Origin: Nitrogeniibacter mangrovi
GTDB lineage: Bacteria > Pseudomonadota > Gammaproteobacteria > Burkholderiales > Rhodocyclaceae
Reading direction: 5' to 3'
NCBI RefSeq assembly: GCF_010983895.1
Contig: NZ_CP048836.1
Location: 992,001-1,056,000 of the forward strand
Length of the DNA stretch: 64,000 bases
Position 1 is the stretch's first letter. The number at the start of each line of letters is the position of its first letter. The notes under the pieces were generated by a model. That model was not told where the DNA came from and made no database searches. It saw only the letters and a list, made by a program, of their open reading frames with translations. Below, one piece after another: positions 32,260 through 42,819 of this stretch. The translations under genes and the position numbers were made by a program.

Positions 32260-34133
32260 ATGCTGACCCGATCCCTCCTTGTCGTCCTGTTCGATCTGCT
32301 GACGGCAGCCGCCGCATGGATGCTCGGGTTTTTGCTTCGCTTCAATTTCGAGTGGCCACGTGGATACGAGTTGAAGTTCTCAGTCGGACTGGTCGTATTA
32401 CTGATCGTGCATGCTCTGGCCTGCCGGTGGGCGGGGCTGTATCGGGGAATGTGGGTGTTCGCCAGCCTCCCCGATCTGAAGCGCGTGCTCAAGGCTGTCG
32501 GACTGTCGTGGATTGCGGTTCTCGTTCTGCTGGCGCTCGACAGAACGCTGCCAAACATCCCGCGATCGATGGCCATTCTCTACCCGATGCTCCTGATCGT
32601 CATCATGGGGGGCGGTCGTGCCGCATGGAGGATGTGGAAAGAGCATCGTCTGTACGGAGGGCTCCTGTCGTCCGGCAAGCCGGTGGTCGTCGTGGGGGCC
32701 GGAACCGGCGGCGCCATGCTTGTTCGGGAACTGGAGCGCAGTCCCGACTGGCGTGTTGTTGCTCTTGTGGATGATGATCCCGCCAAGCGCGGTCTCGAAC
32801 TCTACGGCTGCCCGGTCGCCGGCAGCATTGCGGATCTGCCTGAAGTGCTTGAGGAATCCAAGGCGGCTCACGTGATCCTGGCCATGCCTTCCGCCGCGGT
32901 CGACGCGCTGTCCCGCGCAGCGGACCTGGCTGTCAGGGCGGGCGCCCACACGTTCACCGTGCCCGGACTGGACGAACTCATGAGCGGAAAAGTGGCCATC
33001 AACGCCATGCGTCCGGTCGCCATTGAAGATTTGCTCGGGCGCGAGCCGGTGTCCATTCAGTCCGAACATGTCAGTGCCATGGTCTCGGGCAAGACGGTGC
33101 TGGTTACCGGGGCTGGCGGCTCCATCGGCAGTGAACTTTGCAGGCAGTTACTGCGTTTCGAGCCGGCGCGTCTCCTGCTGTTCGAAGCCAGCGAGTTCGT
33201 TCTCTACAGTATCGAGCAGAGCCTGGAGGGTACCAGCGGCGATGTCGAGATCGTGCCCTTGGTCGGAGACGTAAAGGACGAACGACGGGTGTCGGAACTC
33301 TTCGAGACATGGCGCCCCGAACTGGTCTTTCATGCCGCCGCCTACAAGCATGTGCCCCTAATGGAGGTGGATAACGCTTGGCAGGCTGTTCGCAACAACG
33401 TGCTGGGCACGCTAGTGGTGGGCCGTACGGCCCAGACGTTCGGTGCAGAACGATTCGTGCTTGTCTCCACCGATAAGGCGGTGAATCCGACTAACGTGAT
33501 GGGCGCAACCAAGCGGCTTGCCGAGATGGTTTGCGAGGCGCTGCACTCTCAGGGGGGCAGACCCAGTTCGAGATGGTGCGTTTCGGCAACGTGCTAGGCA
33601 GCACCGGTAGTGTGATTCCGAAGTTTCAGGAGCAAATCGCGCGCGGTGGCCCGGTGACGGTCACGCATCCCGACATAAATCGCTTTTTCATGTCGATTCC
33701 GGAAGCGGCGCAACTGGTGCTTCAGGCGGCCAGCATGGGGCGAGGGGGGGAGGTGTTTGTGTTGGACATGGGCGAGGCAGTGAAGATCGTGGATCTGGCG
33801 CGCAACATGATTCGCTTGTGTGGATACACCGAGGAACAGATCCGGATCGAGTTCACGGGTTTGCGCCCGGGTGAAAAGCTCTACGAGGAGTTGCTCGCTG
33901 ACACCGAGGCGACTCGGGAGACCCCGCACCCCAAACTCAGAATCGCGCGTTCGCGTCCGGTGGATGCCAGTTTCCTAGCCGCCATTACGACGTGGCTGGA
34001 TCAGCGGGGCCCTGTGTCCGACGAGCACGTCAGAGCGGAACTACGCCGCTGGGTGCCGGAGTACACACCGGCAATCATCAAGCCCGAGTTACCCCCCGTT
34101 CACGACAGCGCGGCGGTCAAACGCGTCTCCTGA
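32260..34133 (+). CDS. Membrane UDP-HexNAc 4,6-dehydratase (WbpM/PglF-type), frame broken at a G run
   Basis: The two frames (32260-~33557 and ~33558-34133) join to a 624-residue protein if one G is added at G6 33552-33557. The N-terminus has about four membrane helices (residues ~5-115). A CoA-binding-like Rossmann domain follows (VVVVGAGTGGAML), then the catalytic SDR domain with VLVTGAGGSIGSELCRQLL, FHAAAYKHVPLME, STDKAVNPTNVMGATKR (the TMK-type active site of this family) and GSTGSVIPKF. It makes UDP-4-keto-6-deoxy-D-GlcNAc, feeding the WbpV-like reductase. The break is probably a homopolymer undercall; otherwise the gene is dead. Confidence 0.82.
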
Positions 34134-34141
34134 GGGTTGTT

Positions 34142-34954
34142 GTGGCGCGCTACGCAATCGGTGACATCCAGGGCTGTTTCGATTCGCTGCAGGCGCTGCT
34201 GGCGAAGCTGGGCTTCGATCCGCGCGAGGATGTGCTCTGGAGCGTGGGCGATCTGGTCAATCGTGGCCCCAAGTCGTTGCAGGTGCTGCGTTTCTTCCGC
34301 GAACTGGGCGACGGTGCCCGCGTCGTGCTGGGTAACCACGACCTGTATCTGCTCATGGTGGCGGCGGGTTGGCGCAAGCGCGGCAAGGACGACACGCTCC
34401 AGCCGGTGCTCGATGCGCCCGATGCCGACGCGCTGCTCGAATGGCTGGCGCATCAGTCGCTCATGCATGTGGATGATGGCTTCGCGATGGTCCACGCCGG
34501 GCTGTTGCCCCAATGGGAGATCGGCGAGGCGCGCGCGCTGGCAGCCGAGGTCGAATCCATGCTGGGCAGCGACCGGCGCGATGCGTTCCTGGCCGATCTG
34601 GCGGGAAATACGCCGGCGAGCTGGTCGGCGGCGCTGGAAGGTCAGGATCGGCTGCGCTGCATCGTCAATGCCATGACCCGCATGCGCTTCTGCACGCCGG
34701 ACGGCACCATGGAGTTCAAGCACAAGGGGCCGCCGTCGAATGCGCCTGCAGGCGCCATGCCCTGGTTCGAGGTGCCCGGGCGCCGTCACCGGACGCATAC
34801 GGTGATCACCGGGCATTGGTCGGCGCTTGGGCTGTATCGCGGCGAGGCTGTGGTGAGCCTCGATACCGGCTGCCTGTGGGGTGGGCGCCTGACCGCCTAT
34901 CGGCTGGAAGATGCGCGGATCTTCCAGGTCGATTCGGTGGAAAAGGCGGCCTAG
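34142..34954 (+). CDS. apaH: Symmetrical bis(5'-nucleosyl)-tetraphosphatase
   Basis: A 270-residue phosphoesterase that hydrolyses Ap4A to two ADP and removes Np4 caps from RNA. Metal motifs are YAIGDIQGCFDSL, GDLVNRGPKSLQ, VLGNHDLYLL, MVHAGLLPQW and VITGHWSALGLY. Length and motif spacing match ApaH. GTG 34142 starts it just after the dehydratase stop. It ends tail-to-tail with olsA, the two stop codons overlapping within one CCTAGG palindrome. Confidence 0.93.
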   Translation: MARYAIGDIQGCFDSLQALLAKLGFDPREDVLWSVGDLVNRGPKSLQVLRFFRELGDGARVVLGNHDLYLLMVAAGWRKRGKDDTLQPVLDAPDADALLEWLAHQSLMHVDDGFAMVHAGLLPQWEIGEARALAAEVESMLGSDRRDAFLADLAGNTPASWSAALEGQDRLRCIVNAMTRMRFCTPDGTMEFKHKGPPSNAPAGAMPWFEVPGRRHRTHTVITGHWSALGLYRGEAVVSLDTGCLWGGRLTAYRLEDARIFQVDSVEKAA

Positions 34955-35730
34955 GCGGCGAGCGCTTCGGCGGGTGTCTGCTCGGGCGCCACCCGGTCGG
35001 TGATGGCTGCATGGGCTGCCCGGGCGATCTCGCGGCGATGGGCGGTGCCGGTGTCGATGGCCGGCAACACATCCAGATGCACGACGATCCGCCGGCTGCC
35101 CACGATGCTGGCGATGCACTGCCCGAGGCTCACGTCGCCGTCGTAGGCGGCGGCACGGGTGAAGCCGCCCTCCGGCGTGCGATAGCGCAGGGCGACGGGC
35201 TGGATCGGGTGGCCGGTGAGGATGGCCGGCTGCAGCAGGGCGGCATGAAAGTGCAGCACATGGCTGCCGTCGGTGGTGGTGCCTTCCGGAAACAGGGCCA
35301 CATGGCGACCGTTGGCCATGCATTCGGCGATCTCGTCGTTGATCACGCGGGCGTGGCCACGGCTGCCGCGACGCAGGAACACGGTCTCGTTGACCGCCGA
35401 CAGCCAGCCGATGACCGGCCATTCACGCACGTCGGCCTTGGACACGAAGGCGGCCGGGGTGAGGGCGTTGATCACGAAGATGTCCACCCACGACACATGG
35501 TTGGCCACCAGCAGGCCGCGCTCGATCAGTGCCGCGCCCGAGATGTGCAGCTCGATGCCGAGGATGCGCAGCAGCGTGCGCGACCAGCGCTGGCGGATGC
35601 GGCCCCGCGTCGCAATGCCGAGGAAGGGGAAGACGGTGGCCGACGTGAGCACGCCCCGCACCAGGTGCAGGGCGAGGCGGGTGTAGCGCCACAGGCGTGT
35701 GGCGCGCCGGCTGGGCTGTTCGGGTTTCAG
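34951..35730 (-). CDS. olsA: Lyso-ornithine lipid O-acyltransferase (1-acyl-sn-glycerol-3-phosphate acyltransferase family)
   Basis: OlsA adds the second acyl chain to lyso-ornithine lipid. The ~259-residue protein has the acyltransferase motifs NHVSWVDIFV (NHxxxxD), ETVFLRRGSRGHA, FPEGTTTDGSHVLHF and PVALRY, and a hydrophobic N-terminal region. The start is unclear. The frame is open far upstream (GTG at 35847 would overlap olsB by over 110 nt), no ATG exists near the olsB stop, and a CTG at 35730 would overlap that stop by 4 nt. The first standard downstream start, GTG 35661, would cut into the conserved N-terminus. PlsC is the family alternative; the olsB partner decides. Confidence 0.8.
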   Translation of the reverse strand: MKPEQPSRRATRLWRYTRLALHLVRGVLTSATVFPFLGIATRGRIRQRWSRTLLRILGIELHISGAALIERGLLVANHVSWVDIFVINALTPAAFVSKADVREWPVIGWLSAVNETVFLRRGSRGHARVINDEIAECMANGRHVALFPEGTTTDGSHVLHFHAALLQPAILTGHPIQPVALRYRTPEGGFTRAAAYDGDVSLGQCIASIVGSRRIVVHLDVLPAIDTGTAHRREIARAAHAAITDRVAPEQTPAEALAA

Positions 35731-36485
35731 GCTTTTCGTCCCATGAAGTGTTTGGCGTACTTGCCGTCGACCCGGGTCATCGGCATCAGGATCGGCAGAT
35801 CGGCGGTGTTGAAGTCCGGGTCCCAGGCCGGCTCGCCACAGATCCACGCGCCAGCGCGCAGGTAGCCCTTGATGAGCGGCGGCGCTTCGGCCGGCAGCTC
35901 GCCGTTGAGCTTGTCCAGCGGCAGCGCCGTACGCGGGAACACGCGGTATTCGAGCGGCGCCATGTGCTTGTCCTTGAGCTGATTATACAGACTGGCCGCC
36001 AGGTGCCCGCCGTCCGCCATGCTGATCGAGGCGCAGCCGACCAGATAGTCGTAGCCGCGTTCCATCATGTAGCGCGCCAGCCCCGACCACAGCAGCGTGA
36101 TGACCGCGCCGGAGCGGTACTCGGCGTCGATGCAGGAGCGGCCGATCTCGACCAGGCGGCTGCGCAGGTGCTGCAGGCGGGTCAGGTCGAACTCGTTCTC
36201 CGAATAGTAGCCGCCGACGCGGCGGGACGACTCGGGGGAGAGAATGCGGTAGGTGCCGACGATCCGGCCCTGGTCCTCGTCGCGGACGATCAGGTGATCG
36301 CAGAACGGATCGTAGATGTCGCGATCGACGCCGGGCGTGCGCGAAGACAGTTTCGCACCCAGTTCCTCGGCGAACACCCGGTAGCGCAGCTTCTGGGCTT
36401 CCAGGATCTCGGTCTCGCAGGTCGCCAGGCCGACATGGAGGTTGCGGCGTTGGCGTGCACCGCGGTCCAGGCGTTTTTCGAGCAT
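35727..36485 (-). CDS. olsB: L-ornithine N(alpha)-acyltransferase (GNAT, hemolysin-like)
   Basis: OlsB makes lyso-ornithine lipid by joining a 3-hydroxyacyl group from ACP to ornithine, giving a phosphorus-free membrane lipid. The 252-residue protein has the family landmarks EAQKLRYRVFAEELGAK, DRDIYDPFCDHLIVRD, VGTYRILSPESSRR, LVEIGRSCIDAEYRSGAVI and LVGCASISMADGG. I choose ATG 36485; the frame opens further to 36548 without a good start. It is followed by olsA with overlap and preceded by a GTCAC repeat array reading toward it, suggesting PhoB control, as reported for olsB in Sinorhizobium. Confidence 0.88.
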   Translation of the reverse strand: MLEKRLDRGARQRRNLHVGLATCETEILEAQKLRYRVFAEELGAKLSSRTPGVDRDIYDPFCDHLIVRDEDQGRIVGTYRILSPESSRRVGGYYSENEFDLTRLQHLRSRLVEIGRSCIDAEYRSGAVITLLWSGLARYMMERGYDYLVGCASISMADGGHLAASLYNQLKDKHMAPLEYRVFPRTALPLDKLNGELPAEAPPLIKGYLRAGAWICGEPAWDPDFNTADLPILMPMTRVDGKYAKHFMGRKA

Positions 36486-36541
36486 GGGGCTGTCCTCGTT
36501 CGTTGTGTGCCTGCACTCTAGGAAGGGCAGATTGCGGTGCC

Positions 36542-36568
36542 GTGACATCCGCGTGACGCTGAGGTGAC
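36542..36568 (-). promoter_or_regulatory. Pho-box-like array reading toward olsB
   Basis: On the minus strand, three GTCAC pentamers (plus-strand GTGAC at 36542, 36553 and 36564) are spaced exactly 11 bp apart, twice as CGTCAC and once as TGTCAC. PhoB sites are 11-bp direct repeats of CTGTCAT/C. A TAGAGT that could be a -10 lies about 21 bp further toward olsB (36515-36520). Confidence 0.6.
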
Positions 36569-36597
36569 GACGTCGGCCCGCCGTGACCGATCGGGCG

Positions 36598-36636
36598 TGT
36601 CACCGATTCGTCACATGGTGGTCACGCCCATGTCGC
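36598..36636 (+). promoter_or_regulatory. Pho-box-like array reading toward the GT4 gene
   Basis: Plus-strand pentamers GTCAC (36599), GTCAC (36610), GTCAC (36621) and GTCGC (36632) are in an exact 11-bp register, oriented toward the glycosyltransferase at 36661. The inner spacers are not AT-rich, unlike E. coli Pho boxes. An extra GTGAC sits at 36583 between the two arrays. The array ends only 25 nt before ATG 36661, so the real start may be lower, for example GTG 36718. Confidence 0.58.
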
Positions 36637-36660
36637 CTCGGCGGGGCAGCATGCGGCGCG

Positions 36661-37884
36661 ATGAACCAGACTCCTCTCTCCCTCGAACACTTCGCTCCGG
36701 CGAGGCGGCAGCTTCGTGTGGCGGTGGTCACCGAAACCTATCCGCCCGAGGTCAACGGCGTCGCGATGACCACCGGGCGCCTGGTGCACGGCCTGCTGGA
36801 GCTCGGTCATGTGGTTACGCTGGTGCGCCCGCGCCAGGGAGCCGGCGATACGCCGGTGCGCGACGCCCGTTTCGAAGAGGTGCTGGCGCGTGGTATCCCC
36901 ATCCCCAAGTACAACCATCTCAAGATGGGCCTGCCGGCGCGCAGCGTGCTCAACCGGCTGTGGTCGGTGCAGCGCCCGGACGTGGTGCAGATCGTCACTG
37001 AAGGGCCGCTGGGGTGGTCGGCGCTGGGCGCGGCGCGCAAGCTGCGCATTCCAGCGATCACCGAGTTTCACACCAACTTCCACAGCTACAGCCGCTACTA
37101 CGGGGTGGGCTGGCTCAAACAGCCGGTGGAGGCCTATCTGCGCCGCTTCCACAACAAGGGCGAGGTGTGTCTCGTGCCCACCCGGGCGCTCGCCGACGAG
37201 TTGTCGAAGAAGGGCGTGCGCCGGGTGGACGTGGTCGCCCGGGGCGTCGACACGGCCCTGTTCTCGCCGGAGCGTCGCAACGCGGCCCTGCGCGCCCGCT
37301 GGGGCGTGGGTCCGGACACCTTGGTGGTTGCCGTGGTCGGGCGCGTGGCGCCGGAGAAGAATCTCGATCTGGCCATTCGCGCCTTCGAGGCCATGGCGCG
37401 CCGGCATCCCGACGCCCGCTTGCTGTTCGTGGGCGACGGGCCGTCGCGCGCGGCGCTCCAGGCGCGCCATCCCGCGCACATTCACGCCGGCATGCGCACC
37501 GGCGAGGACCTGGCGGCACACTACGCCTCGGCGGACCTGTTCCTGTTCCCGAGCGTGACCGAGACCTTCGGCAACGTCGCCACCGAGGCGCTGGCCAGTG
37601 GGCTGCCGGTGGTCGGCTTCGATTATGCCGCCGTCGCCGAGCGCATCGAACCCGGCATCAACGGCTGGCGGGTGCCGCTGGGGGATGACGCTGGTTTCGT
37701 GCAGGCCGCCATGGAGGCCGCCGCCACCACGCCCGAGGCTTTCGCCGCCATGCGCCGGCGCGCCCGTGAGAGCGTGCTCGACGCCGACTGGCGCGTCATC
37801 GCCCAGAACCTCGTGCGCGTCATGGACGCGGTGGTCGCCCAGCACGAGGCGCGTTCGGTGCTGGAGAGCCAGCAGACGGCGTAG
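36661..37884 (+). CDS. Family 4 glycosyltransferase, SqdX/alpha-mannosyltransferase-like (probable glycolipid synthesis)
   Basis: A 407-residue GT4. RVAVVTETYPPEVNGVAMTT opens the acceptor domain, followed by TEGPLGWSALGAARKL and ITEFHTNFHSYSRYYGVGWL. The donor domain has VVGRVAPEKNLDLAIRAF, LLFVGDGPSRAAL and FPSVTETFGNVATEALASG (EX7E). This subgroup includes SqdX, GDP-mannose-dependent alpha-mannosyltransferases and the Agt-type enzymes that glycosylate diacylglycerol during phosphate stress. Divergence from olsBA across twin Pho-box-like arrays supports a role in phosphorus-free lipids. Start ATG 36661 or GTG 36718. Confidence 0.82.
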   Translation: MNQTPLSLEHFAPARRQLRVAVVTETYPPEVNGVAMTTGRLVHGLLELGHVVTLVRPRQGAGDTPVRDARFEEVLARGIPIPKYNHLKMGLPARSVLNRLWSVQRPDVVQIVTEGPLGWSALGAARKLRIPAITEFHTNFHSYSRYYGVGWLKQPVEAYLRRFHNKGEVCLVPTRALADELSKKGVRRVDVVARGVDTALFSPERRNAALRARWGVGPDTLVVAVVGRVAPEKNLDLAIRAFEAMARRHPDARLLFVGDGPSRAALQARHPAHIHAGMRTGEDLAAHYASADLFLFPSVTETFGNVATEALASGLPVVGFDYAAVAERIEPGINGWRVPLGDDAGFVQAAMEAAATTPEAFAAMRRRARESVLDADWRVIAQNLVRVMDAVVAQHEARSVLESQQTA

Positions 37885-37906
37885 GCGATCGCGGGGCGCT
37901 GATCGT

Positions 37907-37912
37907 TATAAT
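37907..37912 (+). promoter_or_regulatory. Candidate -10 element before the PfkB kinase gene
   Basis: TATAAT lies in the 58-bp gap between the GT4 and kinase genes, 31 bp before ATG 37943. No -35 match is visible. The same style of isolated -10 occurs before pyrC and rnpB. Confidence 0.42.
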
Positions 37913-37942
37913 GGGCGTTTGTCCCGCTTCAAGGCTCCGTCC

Positions 37943-38878
37943 ATGTCCATCCTCGTCTGCGGCTCGGTCGCCTACGACACCATCATGGTGTTCAACGACC
38001 GGTTCAAGGAACACATCCTTCCCGAACAGATCCACATCCTCAACGTCGCCTTCCTGGTGCCCGACATGCGGCGCGAGTTCGGCGGCTGCGCCGGCAACAT
38101 CGCCTACAACCTGAAGCTGCTCGGCGCCGATGCGCGCATCATGGCGACCGTCGGTGACGACTCGGGGCCGTATCTTCAGCGCCTCGACGCGCTCGGCCTG
38201 CGCCGCGACCATGTGCGCCAGGTCGAAGGCACCTTCACCGCCCAGGCCTTCATCACCACCGATCTGGACGACAACCAGATCACCGCCTTCCATCCCGGCG
38301 CGATGAACCATTCCCACCTCAACGACGTCTCAGAGGCAACGGACATCGCGCTGGGCATCGTGGCGCCGGACGGTCGCGACGGCATGCTCGGGCATGCGCA
38401 GCAGTTCGTGCAGGCGGGCATCCCGTTCGTGTTCGATCCCGGGCAGGGATTGCCGATGTTCTCCGGCGAGGAATTGCAGGCCTGCCTGGAGATGGCCAGC
38501 TACTGCGCGCTGAACGATTACGAGGCGCAAATGATGTGCGAGAAGACCGGGCGCAGCATCGAGTCGCTCGCCACCGAGGTGGAAGCGCTGGTGGTCACGC
38601 GCGGCGCGCAGGGTTCGCAGATCTACGTGGACGGTCAGCGGATCGACATCCCGTGCGTTCAGGCAGATGCGGTGGTCGATCCGACCGGATGTGGCGATGC
38701 CTTCCGTGGCGGGCTGCTCTACGGCATCGCCAACGGCATGGATTGGGAACGCACCGGGCGCCTGGCCTCGGTGATGGGCAGCATCAAGATCGCCCATCGT
38801 GGTGGCCAGAACCACGGGGCGACCCGGGACGAGATCGCCGCACGATATGCGGCGGCATTTGGAGAGCAAGCATGGTGA
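37943..38878 (+). CDS. PfkB-family carbohydrate/nucleoside kinase (adenosine kinase-like)
   Basis: A 311-residue ribokinase-fold enzyme: ILVCGSVAYDTIM, FGGCAGNIAYNLKLLGA (PfkB signature 1 with the substrate Gly-Gly), and DPTGCGDAFRGGLLYG (signature 2, catalytic Asp and anion hole). The FGGCAGNIAYN form is typical of a proteobacterial group annotated as carbohydrate or adenosine kinase. The substrate is not determined. It probably shares its promoter with the following lipoprotein gene, which it overlaps by 7 nt. Confidence 0.85.
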   Translation: MSILVCGSVAYDTIMVFNDRFKEHILPEQIHILNVAFLVPDMRREFGGCAGNIAYNLKLLGADARIMATVGDDSGPYLQRLDALGLRRDHVRQVEGTFTAQAFITTDLDDNQITAFHPGAMNHSHLNDVSEATDIALGIVAPDGRDGMLGHAQQFVQAGIPFVFDPGQGLPMFSGEELQACLEMASYCALNDYEAQMMCEKTGRSIESLATEVEALVVTRGAQGSQIYVDGQRIDIPCVQADAVVDPTGCGDAFRGGLLYGIANGMDWERTGRLASVMGSIKIAHRGGQNHGATRDEIAARYAAAFGEQAW

Positions 38879-39348
38879 AACATCGGTCGTCTGTGACGTT
38901 TCGTGCCGCGACGCTGTGCGCGGTGGCGGTGCTGGGCCTGGCGGGCTGCGCGAGCAACCTGACCGGCGACACCTACTCGCGCGACGAGGCGCGGCGGGCG
39001 ATGGTGGTGCGCTACGCCACTGTGGAATCGACCCGGCTGGTCAAGCTCGAGGGAACCAAGAGCAACATCGGTACCGTGGCGGGTGGCGCGGTGGGCGGCA
39101 TCGCCGGCAGCAGCGTGGGGAGCGGCAAGGGTTCGGCCGTCGGGGCTGTGATCGGTGCCGTGGCCGGCGGCATCGCCGGTGCGGCCGCGGAGGAAGGCCT
39201 GACCCGCTCACAGGGCATCGAGATCACCGTCAAGCTCGACAACGGCTCCCACATGGCCATCGTGCAGCAATACAACGGCGAGACCTTCGTGCCCGGCCAG
39301 CGGGTGCGTCTGGTTCAGGACGGCAGTACCACGCGCGTGACGCCGTAA
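38872..39348 (+). CDS. Outer-membrane glycine-zipper lipoprotein (SlyB/Pcp-like)
   Basis: A 158-residue lipoprotein. The signal peptide ends in a lipobox LAGCAS (Cys at ~25). A mature region is followed by a glycine-zipper hairpin of two Gly-rich helices (TVAGGAVGGIAGSSVG and AVIGAVAGGIAGAAAEEG), then a beta-rich C-terminal domain ending VRLVQDGSTTRVTP. This layout is that of SlyB/17-kDa antigen proteins, which contribute to envelope stability. ATG 38872 overlaps the kinase stop. Confidence 0.85.
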   Translation: MVKHRSSVTFRAATLCAVAVLGLAGCASNLTGDTYSRDEARRAMVVRYATVESTRLVKLEGTKSNIGTVAGGAVGGIAGSSVGSGKGSAVGAVIGAVAGGIAGAAAEEGLTRSQGIEITVKLDNGSHMAIVQQYNGETFVPGQRVRLVQDGSTTRVTP

Positions 39349-39361
39349 CGGTGTGTGCGCC

Positions 39362-39381
39362 GGGCGGGCGTCAGCCCGCCC
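39362..39381. terminator. Hairpin between convergent lipoprotein and dgkA genes
   Basis: A perfect 8-bp GC stem (GGGCGGGC/GCCCGCCC, loop GTCA) fills the 33-bp gap between the two convergent stops. It lacks a T-run on either strand, so it may stop transcription inefficiently or protect 3' ends. Confidence 0.5.
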
Positions 39382-39777
39382 TCAGCCGAAGATCACCAGC
39401 GCCCACACGGCCGCCAGATTGAGCAGCGCGATCAGCACCGCGGCGCTGCCGATGTCCTTGGCGCGCTTGGCCAGTCGATGGCGTTCGAGCGAGACCCGGT
39501 CCACCACCGCCTCGACGGCCGAATTCATCAATTCCACCACCAGCACCAGCAGCACGCAGGCGATCAGCAGCGCCTTGTCCGGGCCGGACAGCGGCAGGAG
39601 CAGGGCGATCGGCACCAGGATCGCCGCCAGCAGGCACTCCTGACGGAACGCATCCTCGTGGCGAAACGCTGCGCGCAGGCCAGCGAGGGAATACTTGAAG
39701 GCGTTCCAGATGCGCCGCAGGCCGGTCTTGCCCTTGAAGGGGCTCTCCTGCGGGCTCGAGTTCTCAGGGGGCTGCAT
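39382..39777 (-). CDS. dgkA: Diacylglycerol kinase
   Basis: A 131-residue integral membrane kinase that phosphorylates diacylglycerol to phosphatidic acid, recycling lipid released during envelope glycan modification. A cytoplasmic N-terminus is followed by three membrane helices. The family motif ELMNSAVEAVVDRVS and GLRAAFRHEDAFRQE are clear. ATG 39777 gives the normal length; a longer open frame upstream is not family-like. It ends the minus-strand run. Confidence 0.9.
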   Translation of the reverse strand: MQPPENSSPQESPFKGKTGLRRIWNAFKYSLAGLRAAFRHEDAFRQECLLAAILVPIALLLPLSGPDKALLIACVLLVLVVELMNSAVEAVVDRVSLERHRLAKRAKDIGSAAVLIALLNLAAVWALVIFG

Positions 39778-39872
39778 GGGGGGCGGCGTCCTCCGCGGCT
39801 GGGGGCGGCACCGGGGGGCGCGCCCGTCGATGGCACAGAGCGCGAGTGTCCGGGCTGCACATGTCAGCAGTG

Positions 39873-41927
<2,055 letters not shown>

Positions 41928-41931
<4 letters not shown>

Positions 41932-42815
41932 GGGCGTTCGCCTTCCAGTCGCGCCCAGCCCTCCCGCCGTTGGCCGACGCGCAGCGCGATCCAGGGCGCG
42001 TAGGCTGCGATGACCTGCTCGGTCTGGGTTTCGAGAATGCCCGACAAGGCCAGACGGCCGCCGGGCGCCACCAGAGCGCACAGGGCGGGGGCGAGGACGC
42101 ACAGGGGGTTGGTGAGGATATTGGCCACGACGAGATCGAACTGGCCATTGACGGGCGTGTTCGAGCAGGTCACGTCGATAGCGACCCGGTTGCGCGCGGC
42201 ATTGTCCCGGGCAGCCTCGACCGCCTTGTCGTCGATGTCGACGCCCTTGATCTCACCGGCTCCCAGGCGGGCGGCGGCGATGGCCAGGATGCCCGAGCCG
42301 CAGCCGTAGTCCATGACCGAGCAGCCCGGGGTGACCTGGGTCTCGAGCCATTCGAGGCACAGGTGGGTGGTCGGGTGCGATCCGGTGCCGAAGGCCATGC
42401 CCGGGTCGAGCTCGATGTTGACGGCCCCGGCGTTGGGGGCCTCGTGCCACGACGGCACGATCCACAGGCGGTCGGTGATGCGGATCGGATCGAACTGGGA
42501 CTGGGTCAGCTGGACCCAGTTCTGGTCCTCGATCTCGTCGACGGTGAACGGCGGCACCTGCGCAAACCCGGCTTCCCCGGCGGCGTGCGCCAGGGCGCCG
42601 GTCAGGTCGGTGTCTTCATCGAACAGGGCGATGACCCGGCTGTGATCCCACAGGCTGCTCGGCTCCATGCCCGGCTCGCCGAACTGGGGCCGCTCGGCCT
42701 CGGTGCCGGCGTCGGCATCCTCGATGCTGACCGACAGCGCGCCATGGTTCATGAGCGCTTCGGAGAGGCGCTCGGCGCGGTCGGCATCCGCCTGGAGGGT
42801 GACCGAGATCCACAT
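41928..42815 (-). CDS. prmA: Ribosomal protein L11 methyltransferase
   Basis: A 295-residue SAM methyltransferase that trimethylates ribosomal protein L11. A substrate-recognition N-terminal domain ([21 protein letters not shown] ... [21 protein letters not shown]) precedes the catalytic domain with [21 protein letters not shown] and [21 protein letters not shown], and [10 protein letters not shown] completes the signature. It lies 4 bp after accC and runs into the DUF3426 gene, a usual betaproteobacterial order. Confidence 0.95.
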
Positions 42816-42819
42816 GGCG

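Noticed and set aside
35731-35847. GTG 35847 as start of olsA
   Set aside because: Would overlap olsB by about 120 nt and add a sequence unlike any acyltransferase N-terminus.
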